A stretch of 64,000 bases of DNA from Mycobacterium malmoense (GTDB lineage Bacteria; Actinomycetota; Actinomycetes; Mycobacteriales; Mycobacteriaceae). The notes under the pieces are model-generated. The model made no database searches and had not been told where the DNA came from. It was given only the letters and a program-made list of their open reading frames with translations. The number at the start of each line of letters is the position of its first letter. Position 1 is the first letter of the stretch. A program made the position numbers and the translations under genes. The stretch lies in NCBI RefSeq assembly GCF_019645855.1, contig NZ_CP080999.1, positions 1,116,001 through 1,180,000 of the forward strand. The letters are read 5' to 3'. Below are positions 18,429 to 28,047 of the stretch, piece by piece.

Positions 18429-18782
18429 TCACATGGGCACGTCCGCATACTGCGGGCAGTACGCACGCTCGGCGACGGCGACGAAGTAGCCGGCATTGTC
18501 GCCGTCCAGGCTGCTGCTGTTCATCACATCGGTCGCGATCTGCTCCTGCGTCTTGCCCATGTCAAGCTGATGGCAAACGAGATGACCGGCCGCGATCGCG
18601 GATTTGGGTGACTCGTGGAAGATGCCGTGGGCATGCAACGCGGCGACGAAAGCGTCGTCGGTGGCGTCGGCGTGAGCGGCCGGGGCCGCTCCCAGCGGGA
18701 CAAGTAGCGCCACCGCCAGCGCAGGGCCCGCAGCCAGCGCTAACAGCACCCGGCTGCGTTTGCGCGTACAGGTAGTGGTCAT
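18429..18782 (-). CDS. DUF732 family small secreted protein, copy 2
   Basis: A 117-aa secreted protein with a basic start (MTTTCTRKRSR), a hydrophobic signal of about 25 residues and an AAHADATDDAF cleavage region. The DUF732 blocks are HLVCHQLDMGKTQEQIA and DNAGYFVAVAERAYCPQY. GGGAG lies 8 nt before ATG 18782, which fixes this start; a longer frame upstream would place non-signal sequence first. It is transcribed towards the first DUF732 gene, with a 158-nt gap. It is related to but clearly diverged from the two other DUF732 proteins in the window. Confidence 0.87.
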   Translation of the reverse strand: MTTTCTRKRSRVLLALAAGPALAVALLVPLGAAPAAHADATDDAFVAALHAHGIFHESPKSAIAAGHLVCHQLDMGKTQEQIATDVMNSSSLDGDNAGYFVAVAERAYCPQYADVPM

Positions 18783-18983
18783 TCTGATACTCCCGTGGAA
18801 CAAGACTGTGATCGTGTACGCCATTAAAGTGGGCCGCGAACATTGCCAGAAGGTTACGGCTCGGTGCGATTCAATCGTCGCTGAGATTGCGAACAGCACA
18901 ACTTGAGCGCGGTTTCACCGCCGGCCACGTCCGCGGGCCGCCCGCCCTCGTCGATCCGCGAGCCCGATCGGTAACTTGACGGC

Positions 18984-19916
18984 ATGCCGTACGCGCGCCG
19001 GGTGTCGCTTGCCGTTTTGGCGGTATGCGCGGTATTCGCGGCCGGCTGTGGAATGCGGCATGTGTCGGCGGCCAGCGCCCGGGATTTGGCCGGTACGTTC
19101 CGTTCCGGCGGCATGGACCGGACCTACACGCTGCACCTGCCGCCCGGGGAGCCCGTCGGCATGGTGATCAGCCTGCACGGCGGCGGCGGCACCGGAACCG
19201 GGCAGCAGGGTCTGACCGACTTCGACGCCGTTGCCGACGCCAACAACCTGCTGGTGGTCTATCCCGACGGTTACGACAAGAGCTGGGCCGACGGCCGGGG
19301 GGCGTCGCCGGCGGATCGCCGCCGTGTCGACGATGTCGGGTTCCTGGTTGGGCTGGCGGCCAAGCTGCAGGACGACTACAACATCGCCGCCGGGCACGTC
19401 TTCGCCACCGGCATGTCCAACGGGGGTTTCATGTCCAACAGGCTGGCCTGCGACCGCGCCGACGTCTTCGCCGCGATCGCGCCCGTCGCGGGCACGCTGG
19501 GCGCCGGCGTGGCCTGCCGTCCGTCGCGCCCGGTGTCGGTCCTGGAGGCGCACGGGACCGCCGATCCGCTGGTGCCGTTCAACGGCGGCACCGTGCGCGG
19601 TCGCGGCGGGGTCAGCCACTCCATCTCGGTCATGAGCATGGTGGACAAGTGGCGCTCGGTCGACGGCTGCCAAGGCGATCCGTCGGCGCAGGTGTTACCC
19701 GACGTCGGGGACGGCACCGTCGTTCACCGCTTCGATTCCACGGCGTGCGCGGCGTCCACCGAGGTGGTCTGCTACCAGATCGACAACGGCGGGCACACCT
19801 GGCCGGGGGGTAAGCAGTATCTGCCGCGGGCGATCGTCGGGCGCACCTCGCGTGCGCTGAACGCCTCGGAGGTCATCGCGCAGTTTTTCCTGGCGCACGT
19901 CCGGAACCAGACCTGA
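18984..19916 (+). CDS. lpqC: Lipoprotein esterase LpqC
   Basis: A 310-aa lipoprotein of the poly(3-hydroxybutyrate) depolymerase / feruloyl esterase family (alpha/beta hydrolase). The signal peptide ends in the lipobox FAAGC (acylated Cys at about 22). The oxyanion region is SLHGGGGTGTG, the nucleophile motif is GMSNGG, the acid lies in HGTADPLVPF and the catalytic histidine in GGHTWPGG. It is anchored at the outer face of the plasma membrane or deeper in the envelope. The natural substrate is unknown. It neighbours atsB as in M. tuberculosis, where lpqC is followed by nei; here four accessory genes intervene. Confidence 0.93.
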   Translation: MPYARRVSLAVLAVCAVFAAGCGMRHVSAASARDLAGTFRSGGMDRTYTLHLPPGEPVGMVISLHGGGGTGTGQQGLTDFDAVADANNLLVVYPDGYDKSWADGRGASPADRRRVDDVGFLVGLAAKLQDDYNIAAGHVFATGMSNGGFMSNRLACDRADVFAAIAPVAGTLGAGVACRPSRPVSVLEAHGTADPLVPFNGGTVRGRGGVSHSISVMSMVDKWRSVDGCQGDPSAQVLPDVGDGTVVHRFDSTACAASTEVVCYQIDNGGHTWPGGKQYLPRAIVGRTSRALNASEVIAQFFLAHVRNQT

Positions 19917-20047
19917 TTGCTCGGCGATGCGGAGGCCACACGGTGATCTTGTTACTATGCCTCATGGCCGCGAGGAAGACGGCAGTCTGGCGGGCTGCGG
20001 CTACACCGGCGGCGATCGTCTCATCCATGCCATTCCGGGGAATCGGG

Positions 20048-21160
20048 TTGATACTCAACCGATTTGGTGCCACGCTGACCGTTCTGGCCGCCGGCGCGCT
20101 GATGTTGTCGGCGTGTGGCGGCGACCACAACGCCACCGGGGGAAGCGCAACCACCGGCACGTCGTCGGCGAAGGTGGCCTGCGGCGGCAAGCCGACCCTG
20201 AAGGCCAGCGGTTCCACGGCCCAGGTAAACGCGATGACCCGTTTCATCAAGGCCTTCGAACAAGCCTGCCCGGGCCAGTCCCTGAATTACACGGCCAATG
20301 GTTCCGGCGCTGGGATTAGCGAATTCGTCGGCAACCAAACCGATTTCGGCGGCTCGGACTCGCCGCTGAGCAAAGACGAATACGCCGGGGCGGAGCGGCG
20401 GTGCGGCTCGCCGGCGTGGAACCTGCCGGTGGTGTTCGGCCCCATCGCCATCGCCTACAACGTCAACGGTGTGACGTCGTTGAACATCGACGGTCCGACT
20501 GCGGCCAGGATCTTCAACGGCGGCATTACCACCTGGAACGATCCCGCGATCCAGGTGTTGAATCCCGGTGTCACCTTGCCCGCCGAGCCGATTCGTGTCG
20601 TGTTCCGCAGCGACGAGTCCGGCACCACCGACAACTTCCAGAAATATCTCGACACCGCTTCCAACGGCGCGTGGGGTCGGGGCGCCGGGAAGAGGTTCAA
20701 CGGTGGTGTGGGCGAGGGCGCCAAGGGCAACGACGGCGCCGCCGCGGCCGCCAAGAGCATCGAGGGGGCGATCACCTACATCGAGTGGTCGTTCGCCCAG
20801 GCGCAGCACCTGAACACGGCCGGCATCGTCACGTCGGCCGGTCCGGACCCGGTGGCGATCAGCCCGGCGTCGGTGGGCAAGACGATCTCGGCCGCGTGGT
20901 TCATCAGGCAGGGCAACGACCTCGCCCTCGACACGATCTCGTTCTACCGGCCAAACCAGCCCGACTCCTATCCGATCGTGCTGGCGACGTATGAGATCGT
21001 CTGCTCGAAATACCCCGATTCGCAGGTCGGTGCGGCCGTAAAGGCGTTCCTGCAAAGCACGATCGGCGCCGGCCAGAATGGTCTGGCGGACAACGGGTAT
21101 GTCCCCATTCCGGACGCGTTCAAGCCGCGATTGACCACCGCGGTCGACGCGATCTCCTGA
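20048..21160 (+). CDS. Periplasmic phosphate-binding lipoprotein, PstS3-like
   Basis: This 370-aa lipoprotein binds phosphate for a Pst-type ABC importer. It matches the PstS3 type closely by eye (KASGSTAQVNAMTRFIKAFE, LNYTANGSGAGISEF, TDFGGSDSPLS, RSDESGTTDNFQKYL). I start it at TTG 20048 because GGGGA lies about 7 nt upstream, the result begins with the PstS3-type LNRFG signal peptide, and it gives the usual length. In-frame ATGs at 20027 and 19964 would add a long non-signal extension. The lipobox is LSAC. The gene stands alone here with no pstC, pstA or pstB, so it probably feeds a transporter encoded elsewhere or scavenges phosphate. Confidence 0.88.
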   Translation: MILNRFGATLTVLAAGALMLSACGGDHNATGGSATTGTSSAKVACGGKPTLKASGSTAQVNAMTRFIKAFEQACPGQSLNYTANGSGAGISEFVGNQTDFGGSDSPLSKDEYAGAERRCGSPAWNLPVVFGPIAIAYNVNGVTSLNIDGPTAARIFNGGITTWNDPAIQVLNPGVTLPAEPIRVVFRSDESGTTDNFQKYLDTASNGAWGRGAGKRFNGGVGEGAKGNDGAAAAAKSIEGAITYIEWSFAQAQHLNTAGIVTSAGPDPVAISPASVGKTISAAWFIRQGNDLALDTISFYRPNQPDSYPIVLATYEIVCSKYPDSQVGAAVKAFLQSTIGAGQNGLADNGYVPIPDAFKPRLTTAVDAIS

Positions 21161-21165
21161 TCCCG

Positions 21166-21378
21166 TTAGTCCGGGATGCCTCGCAGATCGAAGAGGCCGT
21201 TTTGGATGCCTTCGTTGATCTGGTCCGCGACGGCAGGCCCGTCCTCCGAGGCCGTGGTCCCGCTCTCGCAGCTACAGCTGAGGACACCGAACGCGCTGGG
21301 GTCGGCGCCGGCCTGTGTTGCTATCCCCACCGCCGCACCGAGTGCGACCGCGGCGCTGAACAACGCTTTCGTGATCAC
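21166..21378 (-). CDS. Small exported protein, FGVLSCSC family, copy 2
   Basis: A 70-aa secreted protein. GTG at 21378 is preceded by GGGGAGC at good spacing. The signal peptide (VITKALFSAAVALGAAVGIA) leads to AGADPSAFGVLSCSC, then an acidic stretch and GIQNGLFDLRG. It is a paralogue of the gene at 17638-17841 and is likewise next to a DUF732 gene. It ends only 5 nt from the stop of the pstS-like gene on the opposite strand. Function is unknown. Confidence 0.77.
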   Translation of the reverse strand: MITKALFSAAVALGAAVGIATQAGADPSAFGVLSCSCESGTTASEDGPAVADQINEGIQNGLFDLRGIPD

Positions 21379-21460
21379 TTGCGGCTCCCCGTGATACGTG
21401 TTGCCTCCAGTGTATGCTTCCTCGTCTCGGTGGTGCACCAGGCCGATGCCATCATGGCGA

Positions 21461-21799
21461 TCAGCGATACCTTGGGCAGTACGCGGCGATGCTGACGCCG
21501 ACGAAGTACCCGGCGCGATAGCCGTCGAGCTTGCTGTTGTTCATCACCTCGGACGCGACGTCGGACTTCTGCCGGCCGAGATCGAGTTCGTCGCAGACCT
21601 CGTGACCGGCAATGATCGCGGCCTGCGGTGACGTGAAGTCGATGCCCTTGGACTTCGTCGCCGACAGGAACGCGTTGTCGACGGCGTCGGCATTCGCGGC
21701 CGGGGTCGCGACTCCCGCGACGCCAAGCAGCGCGACCGCTAGGACCACGCCGGTCCGTCGTGATCGCGCGGCTCTGGGCGAGCGCACTTGGCTGGTCAT
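21461..21799 (-). CDS. DUF732 family small secreted protein, copy 3
   Basis: A 112-aa secreted protein with start MTSQVRSPRAARSRR and a hydrophobic signal (residues about 17-32), cleaved around AANADA. DUF732 blocks are HEVCDELDLGRQKSDVA and DGYRAGYFVGVSIAAYCP. GGGGAGG lies upstream of ATG 21799. It is most similar to the copy at 17926-18270 (both share DGYxAGYFVGxSIxAYC), which supports duplication of a two-gene cassette. The gene lies just beyond the stop of nei, on the same strand. Confidence 0.87.
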   Translation of the reverse strand: MTSQVRSPRAARSRRTGVVLAVALLGVAGVATPAANADAVDNAFLSATKSKGIDFTSPQAAIIAGHEVCDELDLGRQKSDVASEVMNNSKLDGYRAGYFVGVSIAAYCPRYR

Positions 21800-21921
21800 C
21801 AATGCTGGAACCTCCCCGGCCGAGCAGTGCTGACGGCATGCCAAGCCGCTGACGATCATCGCACGTCGCGATCGAGCGAGCGAAAAGTCCCCGCCGCGCG
21901 GAGTGCAGCGGCGAGCGTCCT

Positions 21922-22677
21922 TCAGCGCTGGCAGGACGGGCACCAATACGCCACCCGCTCGCCGGTGTCGTCGTAGTTGATGCGGGTGCCGCAGCGACGG
22001 CAGGGCCGCCCGCCTCGGCCGTAGACCCACAGCCGCCGCCCCGCCCGGGTGTCGCCGGTGGTGCAGCGATCCCAGCGGAAGCGGTTGAGCCACAACATGT
22101 CCCGTGCGCGGGAGACCAGCCGGCGCGGGTCGGTGACCGCGCTCACCGGGGCCGTGGGCAGGTGTCCGCTGACGAAACACAGTTCGTTGCAATAGACATT
22201 GCCGATCCCGGCCAGCACCCGCTGGTCCAGCAGCGCCTCGGCGATCGGCCGTTCCGGGCGCGCCGTCAGGTTGGTGGCGGCGGGCCCGGGGTCCCAGTCC
22301 TCGCCCAGCAGGTCGGGCCCCAGGTGCGCGACGGCGTCGCCGTCACGGTCGCGGTCCAGGATCTCCAGCACGCCCAGGTCGACCCCCACCGCGCGAATAC
22401 TGCCGGCTTCCAAGACGATTCGCACCCGGTGGTCGATTTGGACCGGCCGGTTGCCGACCCGCCAGCTGCCGTCCATCTTCAGATGCGAGTGAACGCTGGC
22501 CCGGCCGACCCGGATGAACAAGTGCTTGCCCCGACTGAGCACCTCGTCCACCACCTGCCCGGTGAGATCGACGGTGGCAAACCGCGGTACCCGGACGTCG
22601 CAGCGCGTCAACGTGCGCCCGGCCAAGTGCTGTCGCAGCGTCGCCGCCGTGTGCCAGACGGTGTCACCCTCGGGCAT
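21922..22677 (-). CDS. nei: DNA glycosylase/AP lyase, endonuclease VIII (Nei)
   Basis: A 251-aa Fpg/Nei-family enzyme that removes oxidised pyrimidines and cuts the abasic strand. The N-terminus PEGDT provides the catalytic proline and glutamate of Nei enzymes. The middle has RGKHLFIRV and the H2TH region VLAGIGNVYCNELCF. The C-terminal zinc finger is CRRCGTRINYDD followed by CPSC. It starts 4 nt after the lhr stop on the same strand, forming an lhr-nei operon for DNA repair as in M. tuberculosis (Rv3296-Rv3297). Confidence 0.95.
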   Translation of the reverse strand: MPEGDTVWHTAATLRQHLAGRTLTRCDVRVPRFATVDLTGQVVDEVLSRGKHLFIRVGRASVHSHLKMDGSWRVGNRPVQIDHRVRIVLEAGSIRAVGVDLGVLEILDRDRDGDAVAHLGPDLLGEDWDPGPAATNLTARPERPIAEALLDQRVLAGIGNVYCNELCFVSGHLPTAPVSAVTDPRRLVSRARDMLWLNRFRWDRCTTGDTRAGRRLWVYGRGGRPCRRCGTRINYDDTGERVAYWCPSCQR

Positions 22678-22681
22678 CGGT

Positions 22682-25600
22682 TTACCGCAGCCGCATTCCG
22701 CGTGGGGTGCGAACGAATCCGGCTTCCATGAGCCCGGTCAGCGCCGCCGCCTCCGGCCCGCCTGCGCGCGGCTGCAATGCCGGCACCCCGTCGACGCGTT
22801 CGACCAGGATCGACGCGACCCGCCGGGCGGCGACCAGGTCGGCCAGCGCCGTGGCCGCCGCGCGGTCGGCCGCGGGATCGTCGGTGAAGGTCAGCAGCGA
22901 CCGTCCGCCGCGCTCCAGGAACCAGACCAGCTCGCCGTCCACCAGCACGACGAGCGCGCCCGCCTTGCGCCCCGGCCGTGCCCCGGCGCCCTCCGCGCGC
23001 GCGGCGGGCCAGGCCAGCGCGGCACCGTAGGGGTTGGCCGGGTCGGCGGCGGCCAGCACGACCGTCCGGTAGTCCGGCCGCTCTGGGTCGATCCCGTCGG
23101 CATGGCTGCGCAGCCGATCGACGGTGGACGCGACGGCGAATTGGGCGCCGCCCAACGACTCCACGAAATATCCGCGCTGGCACCGGCCGGCCTCCTCGAA
23201 GCCGCTCAGCACCTTATATAGCGTCGCGAAGCCGCCCGGCACACCCTCGGCGCTCACCGCGCCCCGGGTCAGCACGCCGTGACGGTTCAACAACAGCTCG
23301 GCCTGATAGTGCGCCCGCAGCGTGGAATCCGGCTCGGGGGCCGGCAAAGCCGACCACCGGCCGGCCACGGCCGGATCGGCGGCGCGCTGGGCGTGCGCGA
23401 CGCTGTATCGGCTCAGCCGCGGTGCGCGATGCGCCCGGTGCGCGGGCGCCGAGCGCCCGCGGGTCCCCGCGCCGCCGAGCACGGCGCGGATCGGCGCGAA
23501 CGTGTCGCCGGTGACCCGGCCGGCCCAGATCAGTTCCCACAGCGCGGTTTTGAGCTCGGCGTCGGGGAGCCCGGTCTGGGCGAGCTGGCGGAAGAAGTAC
23601 CCGCCGCCCCCGGCCAGCGCGTCCAGGATCGCGCGGTGCGCGCCGGTGAGGTCGACCTCGGCGGGTGCGATCAGCGTCAGGGGGGCGGTGTCGGCGAGAT
23701 GCAGCGCGATCCAGCCGTCGCTACCGGAGATCGCGCCGGCACCCGACCAGGTGACCTCGCCCGTCGCGAGCAGTTCGTCGAGCATCGCGGGGGAGTAGTC
23801 ACGGACCCGGGGGGCCAGCACCAGCGGTTCGATCGCCGAGGCCGGCATCCGAACACCGGCCAGCTGATCGATCACCGACACCAGCCCGTCCAGGCCCGAG
23901 TGGCCCGACGACATGCCGTGCCAGGCCGGCAGGAACCGCCCGTAGGCGGCGGTGCTCACCGGCTCCACCTGGGCGCGCAGTGCCGCCAGCGACCGCCGCC
24001 GCAGAATGCGCAGCACGTCGGCGTCGCACCACTGCTCGCCCCCGGCCCCCTCGCCGGCGGCGACGAAGTCGCCGCGCACCAGCCGGCCGTCACTCGCGAG
24101 CCGGCCCAGCACGTCGGCCGTCACCCGCAGCCCCAGGCCGAACCGGGCGGCGGCTTCGGCGGTGGTGAACGGGGTGTGCGTGCGCGCGTAGCGGCCCAGC
24201 AGCTCGCCGAGCGGGTCGGCCACCGCCTCGGTGAACGCGGCCGGCACGCCCAGCGGGACCGCCGTCCCGACCCCGTCGCGCAGCCGGCCGATGTCCTCGA
24301 TTGCCACCCACCAGCCGCGGCCGGCGAACGACACCGTCAGCGCGCGCCTGGCGGCGCGCAAGCCTTCCAGCCAGCCGGCGATGCCGGCACCGTCGGCCCG
24401 GGCGGCCACTTCCTCTTCGGTCAGCGGCCCCAGGAGCCGCAGCAGGTCCGCGACGCCCTCGGCGTCGCGGGCGGCCCGGTCATCCGAAAGGTGTTGCAGC
24501 TGAAGGCCGGTCGCGGCGATGACGTCCGGATCGAGCAGCTCGCGCAGCTCGACCCGGCCGAGCAGCTCGGCCAACAGCGTGGCGTCCAGCGAGAGCGCCG
24601 CGGCGCGGCGCTCGGCCAGCGGGGTGTCGCCCTCGTACACGAACGCACCGACGTAACCGAACAACAGCGACGCCGCGAACGGCGACGGCTTCGCGGTCTC
24701 GGTCTCGGCCACCCGCACCCGGCGCGCGGCGATGCCGGCCATCAACCCGACCAGCGCGGGCACGTCGTAGACGTCCTGCAGGCATTCGCGGACGGTCTCC
24801 AGCACGATCGGGAAGTCGGGGTATTTGCGGGCCACGTCCAGCAATTGGGCCGCGCGCTGGCGCTGGTGCCACAGCGGCGAGCGGCGGCCGGGATGCCGGC
24901 GGGGCAGCAGCAGCGCGCGGGCCGCGCACTCCCGGAACCGCGACGCGAACAGCGCCGAGCCGCCCACCTCCGCGGTGACGATCGGGTCGATCTCGTCGGC
25001 GTCGAAGACGAACAACTCCGCGCCCGGCGGGGCGTCTCCGCTGTCGGACGGGGTGTCGGGCAGGCGCACCACGATGCCGTCGTCGGAGGCGGTGGGCTTC
25101 TCGTCGATGCCGTAGCGTTCCAGCAGCCGCCGGCCCACGGCCAGCGCGAGCGGCCCGTGCACCCGCAGCCCGTACGGCGAGTGCAGGATCACCCGCCAGT
25201 CGCCCAGCTCGTCGCGGAACCGCTCGACCAGCAGGGTGGTGTCGGTGGGCACCACCCCGGCGGCGGCCCGCTGCTCGTCCAGCAGCCCCCACAGGTTATC
25301 GGTCGCATAGTCGTCGAAACCCAAACCGGCGCAGCGCTTCCCGAACGCGTCGCGGTCCAGGCCGGCCAGCTCTCCGGTGAACGCGCCCAGCGCGGCACCG
25401 AGCTCGGCCGGGCGGCCGACGCCGTCGGCGCGCCAAAACGGCAACCGGGCCGGCTGGCCCGGCGCCGGAACCACCAGCACCCGGTCGTGGGTGATCTCGG
25501 TGATCCGCCAGCTGGTGGCCCCCAGCGAGATCACGTCGCCGGGACGCGACTCGTAGACCATCTCCTCGTCGAGTTCGCCCACCCGCGAAGGCTTTTCGGT

Positions 25601-27232
25601 GGCCAGCCAGACGGTGAACAGCCCCCGGTCGGGGATGGCGCCGCCGGAGGTGACGGCGAGGCGCTGCGCACCGGGCCGCGCGGTCAGGGTTCCCGTGTCG
25701 CGGTCGTACACCAGCCGCGGCCGCAGCTCGGCGAACTCGGTGGACGGATATTTTCCGGACAGCAGGTCCAGGGTGGCCTCGTACACGCTGCGCGGCAGGG
25801 TCGCGAACGGGGCGGCCCGGCGCACCGTGTCGAACCACTTATCGGCATCGAGGGGCTCCAGCGCGGCCGCCGCCACGGTCTGCTGGGCCAGGATGTCGAG
25901 CGGGTTGGCGGGCACCCGCATCGTCTCGATCTGACCGGCCAGCATGCGCTGCACGCTCACCGCACAACCGATCAGGTCGGTGCGGTGCTTGGGAAACAGC
26001 ACCCCCCGCGAGACCTCGCCGACCTGGTGCCCGGCCCGCCCGATGCGCTGTAGGCCGCTGGCCACCGACGGCGGCGCCTCCACCTGGATCACCAGGTCGA
26101 CCGCGCCCATGTCGATGCCCAGTTCCAGGCTCGACGTCGCCACCACCGCCTTGAGCAGCCCGCGTTTGAGGTCTTCTTCGACCAGGGCGCGCTGCTCCTT
26201 GCTGACCGAGCCGTGGTGGGCGCGGGCCAGTACCGCGTCGGCGCCCCAGGTCTGGCCGCTGCCCATGATGTGCGCCGGCGCCCCGCCGGCCACCCGCGGG
26301 TTGGGCTCCGGGGTCAGCTCGAGACCACAGCGTTCGGCGTGAATCTCGTTGAGCCGGGCGGTGAGTCGTTCGGCCAGCCGCCGCGAGTTGGCGAACACGA
26401 TGGTCGAACCGTGCGATTCGATCAGGTCGACCAGGCGCGCCTCGACGTCGGGCCAGATGGTGTTGTCCGCCAGGTTGGCCATGTCGGGCACCGGCACCTG
26501 CACGGCGAGCTCCACCGTCTTGGCCGACGGCGGGGCCACTATGGTTGTCCGAGTCGTCGGGCCTCCGCCGGACAGGAACCGCGCCAGCTCCTCGGGCGGG
26601 CGCACGGTGGCCGACAGCCCGATGCGCTGCGCGGGCGGCCCGTCGCGCAGCGCTTGTGACAAATCCTGGAGGCGCTCCAGCGACAGCGCCAGGTGGGCGC
26701 CGCGCTTGCCGCCGGCGATGGCGTGGATCTCGTCGACGATCACCGTCTGCACGCCGGCCAGGGTTTCGCGCGCCGCGGAGGTGAGCATCAAAAACAGCGA
26801 CTCCGGCGTGGTGATCAGCACGTCGGGGGGCCGGGCGAGGAGCTGGCGGCGTTGCGCGGGCGGGGTGTCACCCGAGCGGACCCCGACGCTGATGTCGGGC
26901 GCCGGCAGACCGCGGCGCTCGGCGATCCTGGTGAGCCCGGCCAGCGGGGTGCGCAGGTTGCGCTCGACGTCGACGGCGAGCGCCTTGAGTGGGGACACGT
27001 ACAGCACCCGGGTGCCCGACGGCCGGTCGGCGGCGCCGGCGAGGCTATCCAGCGCCCACAGGAACGCGGCCAGCGTCTTACCGGAGCCCGTCGGCGCGAT
27101 CACCAGCGTGTTGTGGCCGTCGGCGATGGCGTCCCAGGCCTCCGCCTGCGCGGTGGTCGGTGCCGCGAAGGTGCTGTTGAACCATTCACGGGTGATTGCG
27201 CTGAACCGGCCTAACGGGTCAGGGTTGCTCAC
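22682..27232 (-). CDS. lhr: ATP-dependent DNA helicase Lhr
   Basis: A 1516-aa superfamily 2 helicase, the large helicase-related type that translocates 3' to 5' on single-stranded DNA. Walker A is APTGSGKT (46-53) and the DEIH box is at 167-170. Helicase motifs continue with SATVRPPEEL, VVATSSLELGIDMG and QRIGRAGH. The remaining two-thirds is the long C-terminal region (winged helix and unique domains) known in Lhr. Length matches the mycobacterial enzyme (about 1513 aa). Start is GTG at 27232, close to the divergent-side TetR stop. It is translationally adjacent to nei. Confidence 0.96.
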   Translation of the reverse strand: MSNPDPLGRFSAITREWFNSTFAAPTTAQAEAWDAIADGHNTLVIAPTGSGKTLAAFLWALDSLAGAADRPSGTRVLYVSPLKALAVDVERNLRTPLAGLTRIAERRGLPAPDISVGVRSGDTPPAQRRQLLARPPDVLITTPESLFLMLTSAARETLAGVQTVIVDEIHAIAGGKRGAHLALSLERLQDLSQALRDGPPAQRIGLSATVRPPEELARFLSGGGPTTRTTIVAPPSAKTVELAVQVPVPDMANLADNTIWPDVEARLVDLIESHGSTIVFANSRRLAERLTARLNEIHAERCGLELTPEPNPRVAGGAPAHIMGSGQTWGADAVLARAHHGSVSKEQRALVEEDLKRGLLKAVVATSSLELGIDMGAVDLVIQVEAPPSVASGLQRIGRAGHQVGEVSRGVLFPKHRTDLIGCAVSVQRMLAGQIETMRVPANPLDILAQQTVAAAALEPLDADKWFDTVRRAAPFATLPRSVYEATLDLLSGKYPSTEFAELRPRLVYDRDTGTLTARPGAQRLAVTSGGAIPDRGLFTVWLATEKPSRVGELDEEMVYESRPGDVISLGATSWRITEITHDRVLVVPAPGQPARLPFWRADGVGRPAELGAALGAFTGELAGLDRDAFGKRCAGLGFDDYATDNLWGLLDEQRAAAGVVPTDTTLLVERFRDELGDWRVILHSPYGLRVHGPLALAVGRRLLERYGIDEKPTASDDGIVVRLPDTPSDSGDAPPGAELFVFDADEIDPIVTAEVGGSALFASRFRECAARALLLPRRHPGRRSPLWHQRQRAAQLLDVARKYPDFPIVLETVRECLQDVYDVPALVGLMAGIAARRVRVAETETAKPSPFAASLLFGYVGAFVYEGDTPLAERRAAALSLDATLLAELLGRVELRELLDPDVIAATGLQLQHLSDDRAARDAEGVADLLRLLGPLTEEEVAARADGAGIAGWLEGLRAARRALTVSFAGRGWWVAIEDIGRLRDGVGTAVPLGVPAAFTEAVADPLGELLGRYARTHTPFTTAEAAARFGLGLRVTADVLGRLASDGRLVRGDFVAAGEGAGGEQWCDADVLRILRRRSLAALRAQVEPVSTAAYGRFLPAWHGMSSGHSGLDGLVSVIDQLAGVRMPASAIEPLVLAPRVRDYSPAMLDELLATGEVTWSGAGAISGSDGWIALHLADTAPLTLIAPAEVDLTGAHRAILDALAGGGGYFFRQLAQTGLPDAELKTALWELIWAGRVTGDTFAPIRAVLGGAGTRGRSAPAHRAHRAPRLSRYSVAHAQRAADPAVAGRWSALPAPEPDSTLRAHYQAELLLNRHGVLTRGAVSAEGVPGGFATLYKVLSGFEEAGRCQRGYFVESLGGAQFAVASTVDRLRSHADGIDPERPDYRTVVLAAADPANPYGAALAWPAARAEGAGARPGRKAGALVVLVDGELVWFLERGGRSLLTFTDDPAADRAAATALADLVAARRVASILVERVDGVPALQPRAGGPEAAALTGLMEAGFVRTPRGMRLR

Positions 27233-27264
27233 CTAACCATGGTGCCAAGGAACGTCGACAGAGT

Positions 27265-27927
27265 TCACAGTCGCGCGGTGGCCATCGCCTCGGCCAGCCC
27301 CTCCGGAATCTTCGGGATCCGCGCAATGGCATCCAGCAGGGCGTGCGCACAGGCGTCGGCGAGCTCCTCGGCGTCGGTCGTGGGGTCCATGATCCGCTGG
27401 CGGCAGATCTCGAAGGTGAGCGCGAGCCAACCGTGCAGAATCACGCGCAGGTGCCGCTCGATGTCGGGTTCCAGGGTTTGCCCGGGCACCGCGCTCACCA
27501 GTTCGGCGACCCGGCCCATGATGTGTTCCATCTGGCGGTTCTTGGCTTCGTCGCTGACGCCGAGCAGCACCGGGTCGGACCGGCCCAGGCCAACATAGGC
27601 AGCCCACGCCGACTCCGGATGATGTTGTTGGTAGGCCATATAGGCCAGCACACCGGTCTTGATCTCCTCGAACATCGTCAGGCCGGCGGGGCGGAGCTGG
27701 TTGGTGGCCTCGTAGAGCCGGTCGGCCTCGTCTTGCACCACCGCGGCGAAGAACGCCCGTTTATCGGGGAAGTAGTGATACATCAGGGCGCGGGACACTC
27801 CGGCCCGCTCGGCGATCTCGTCGATGCGGACCTCGTCGTAGGGCCGCTTCCCGAAAACCTCCGCCCCCAGAGCAAGCAGCTCAGCTCGGCGGTCCTCCGG
27901 GGACAGCCGCCCCCTAGCCGTTGGCAT
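27265..27927 (-). CDS. TetR family transcriptional regulator (Rv3295-like)
   Basis: A 220-aa TetR repressor. The N-terminal helix-turn-helix spans about residues 25-60 (IDEIAERAGVSRALMYHYFP followed by DKRAFF). The remainder is an all-helical ligand-binding domain with no readable ligand specificity. The stop lies 33 nt upstream of the lhr start on the same strand, so it may be co-transcribed with lhr-nei and could regulate that operon; this is inference. The genomic position matches M. tuberculosis Rv3295. Confidence 0.92.
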   Translation of the reverse strand: MPTARGRLSPEDRRAELLALGAEVFGKRPYDEVRIDEIAERAGVSRALMYHYFPDKRAFFAAVVQDEADRLYEATNQLRPAGLTMFEEIKTGVLAYMAYQQHHPESAWAAYVGLGRSDPVLLGVSDEAKNRQMEHIMGRVAELVSAVPGQTLEPDIERHLRVILHGWLALTFEICRQRIMDPTTDAEELADACAHALLDAIARIPKIPEGLAEAMATARL

Positions 27928-28047
27928 GTGTCAGATAGTACTCACGAAGGCCGCCTGGCAATCCGGACTGCGCTAATGGAACCGATTTGGGCCGGTCGGG
28001 ATGGGCTAGGGCCGGGCCACACCCGATTGCCCGGCCCGGCCGGCCGC

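Noticed and set aside
23279..26053. 924-codon frame antisense to lhr
   Set aside because: Long only because of GC-rich codon structure on the other strand; Lhr is fully supported and the antisense product is low-complexity.
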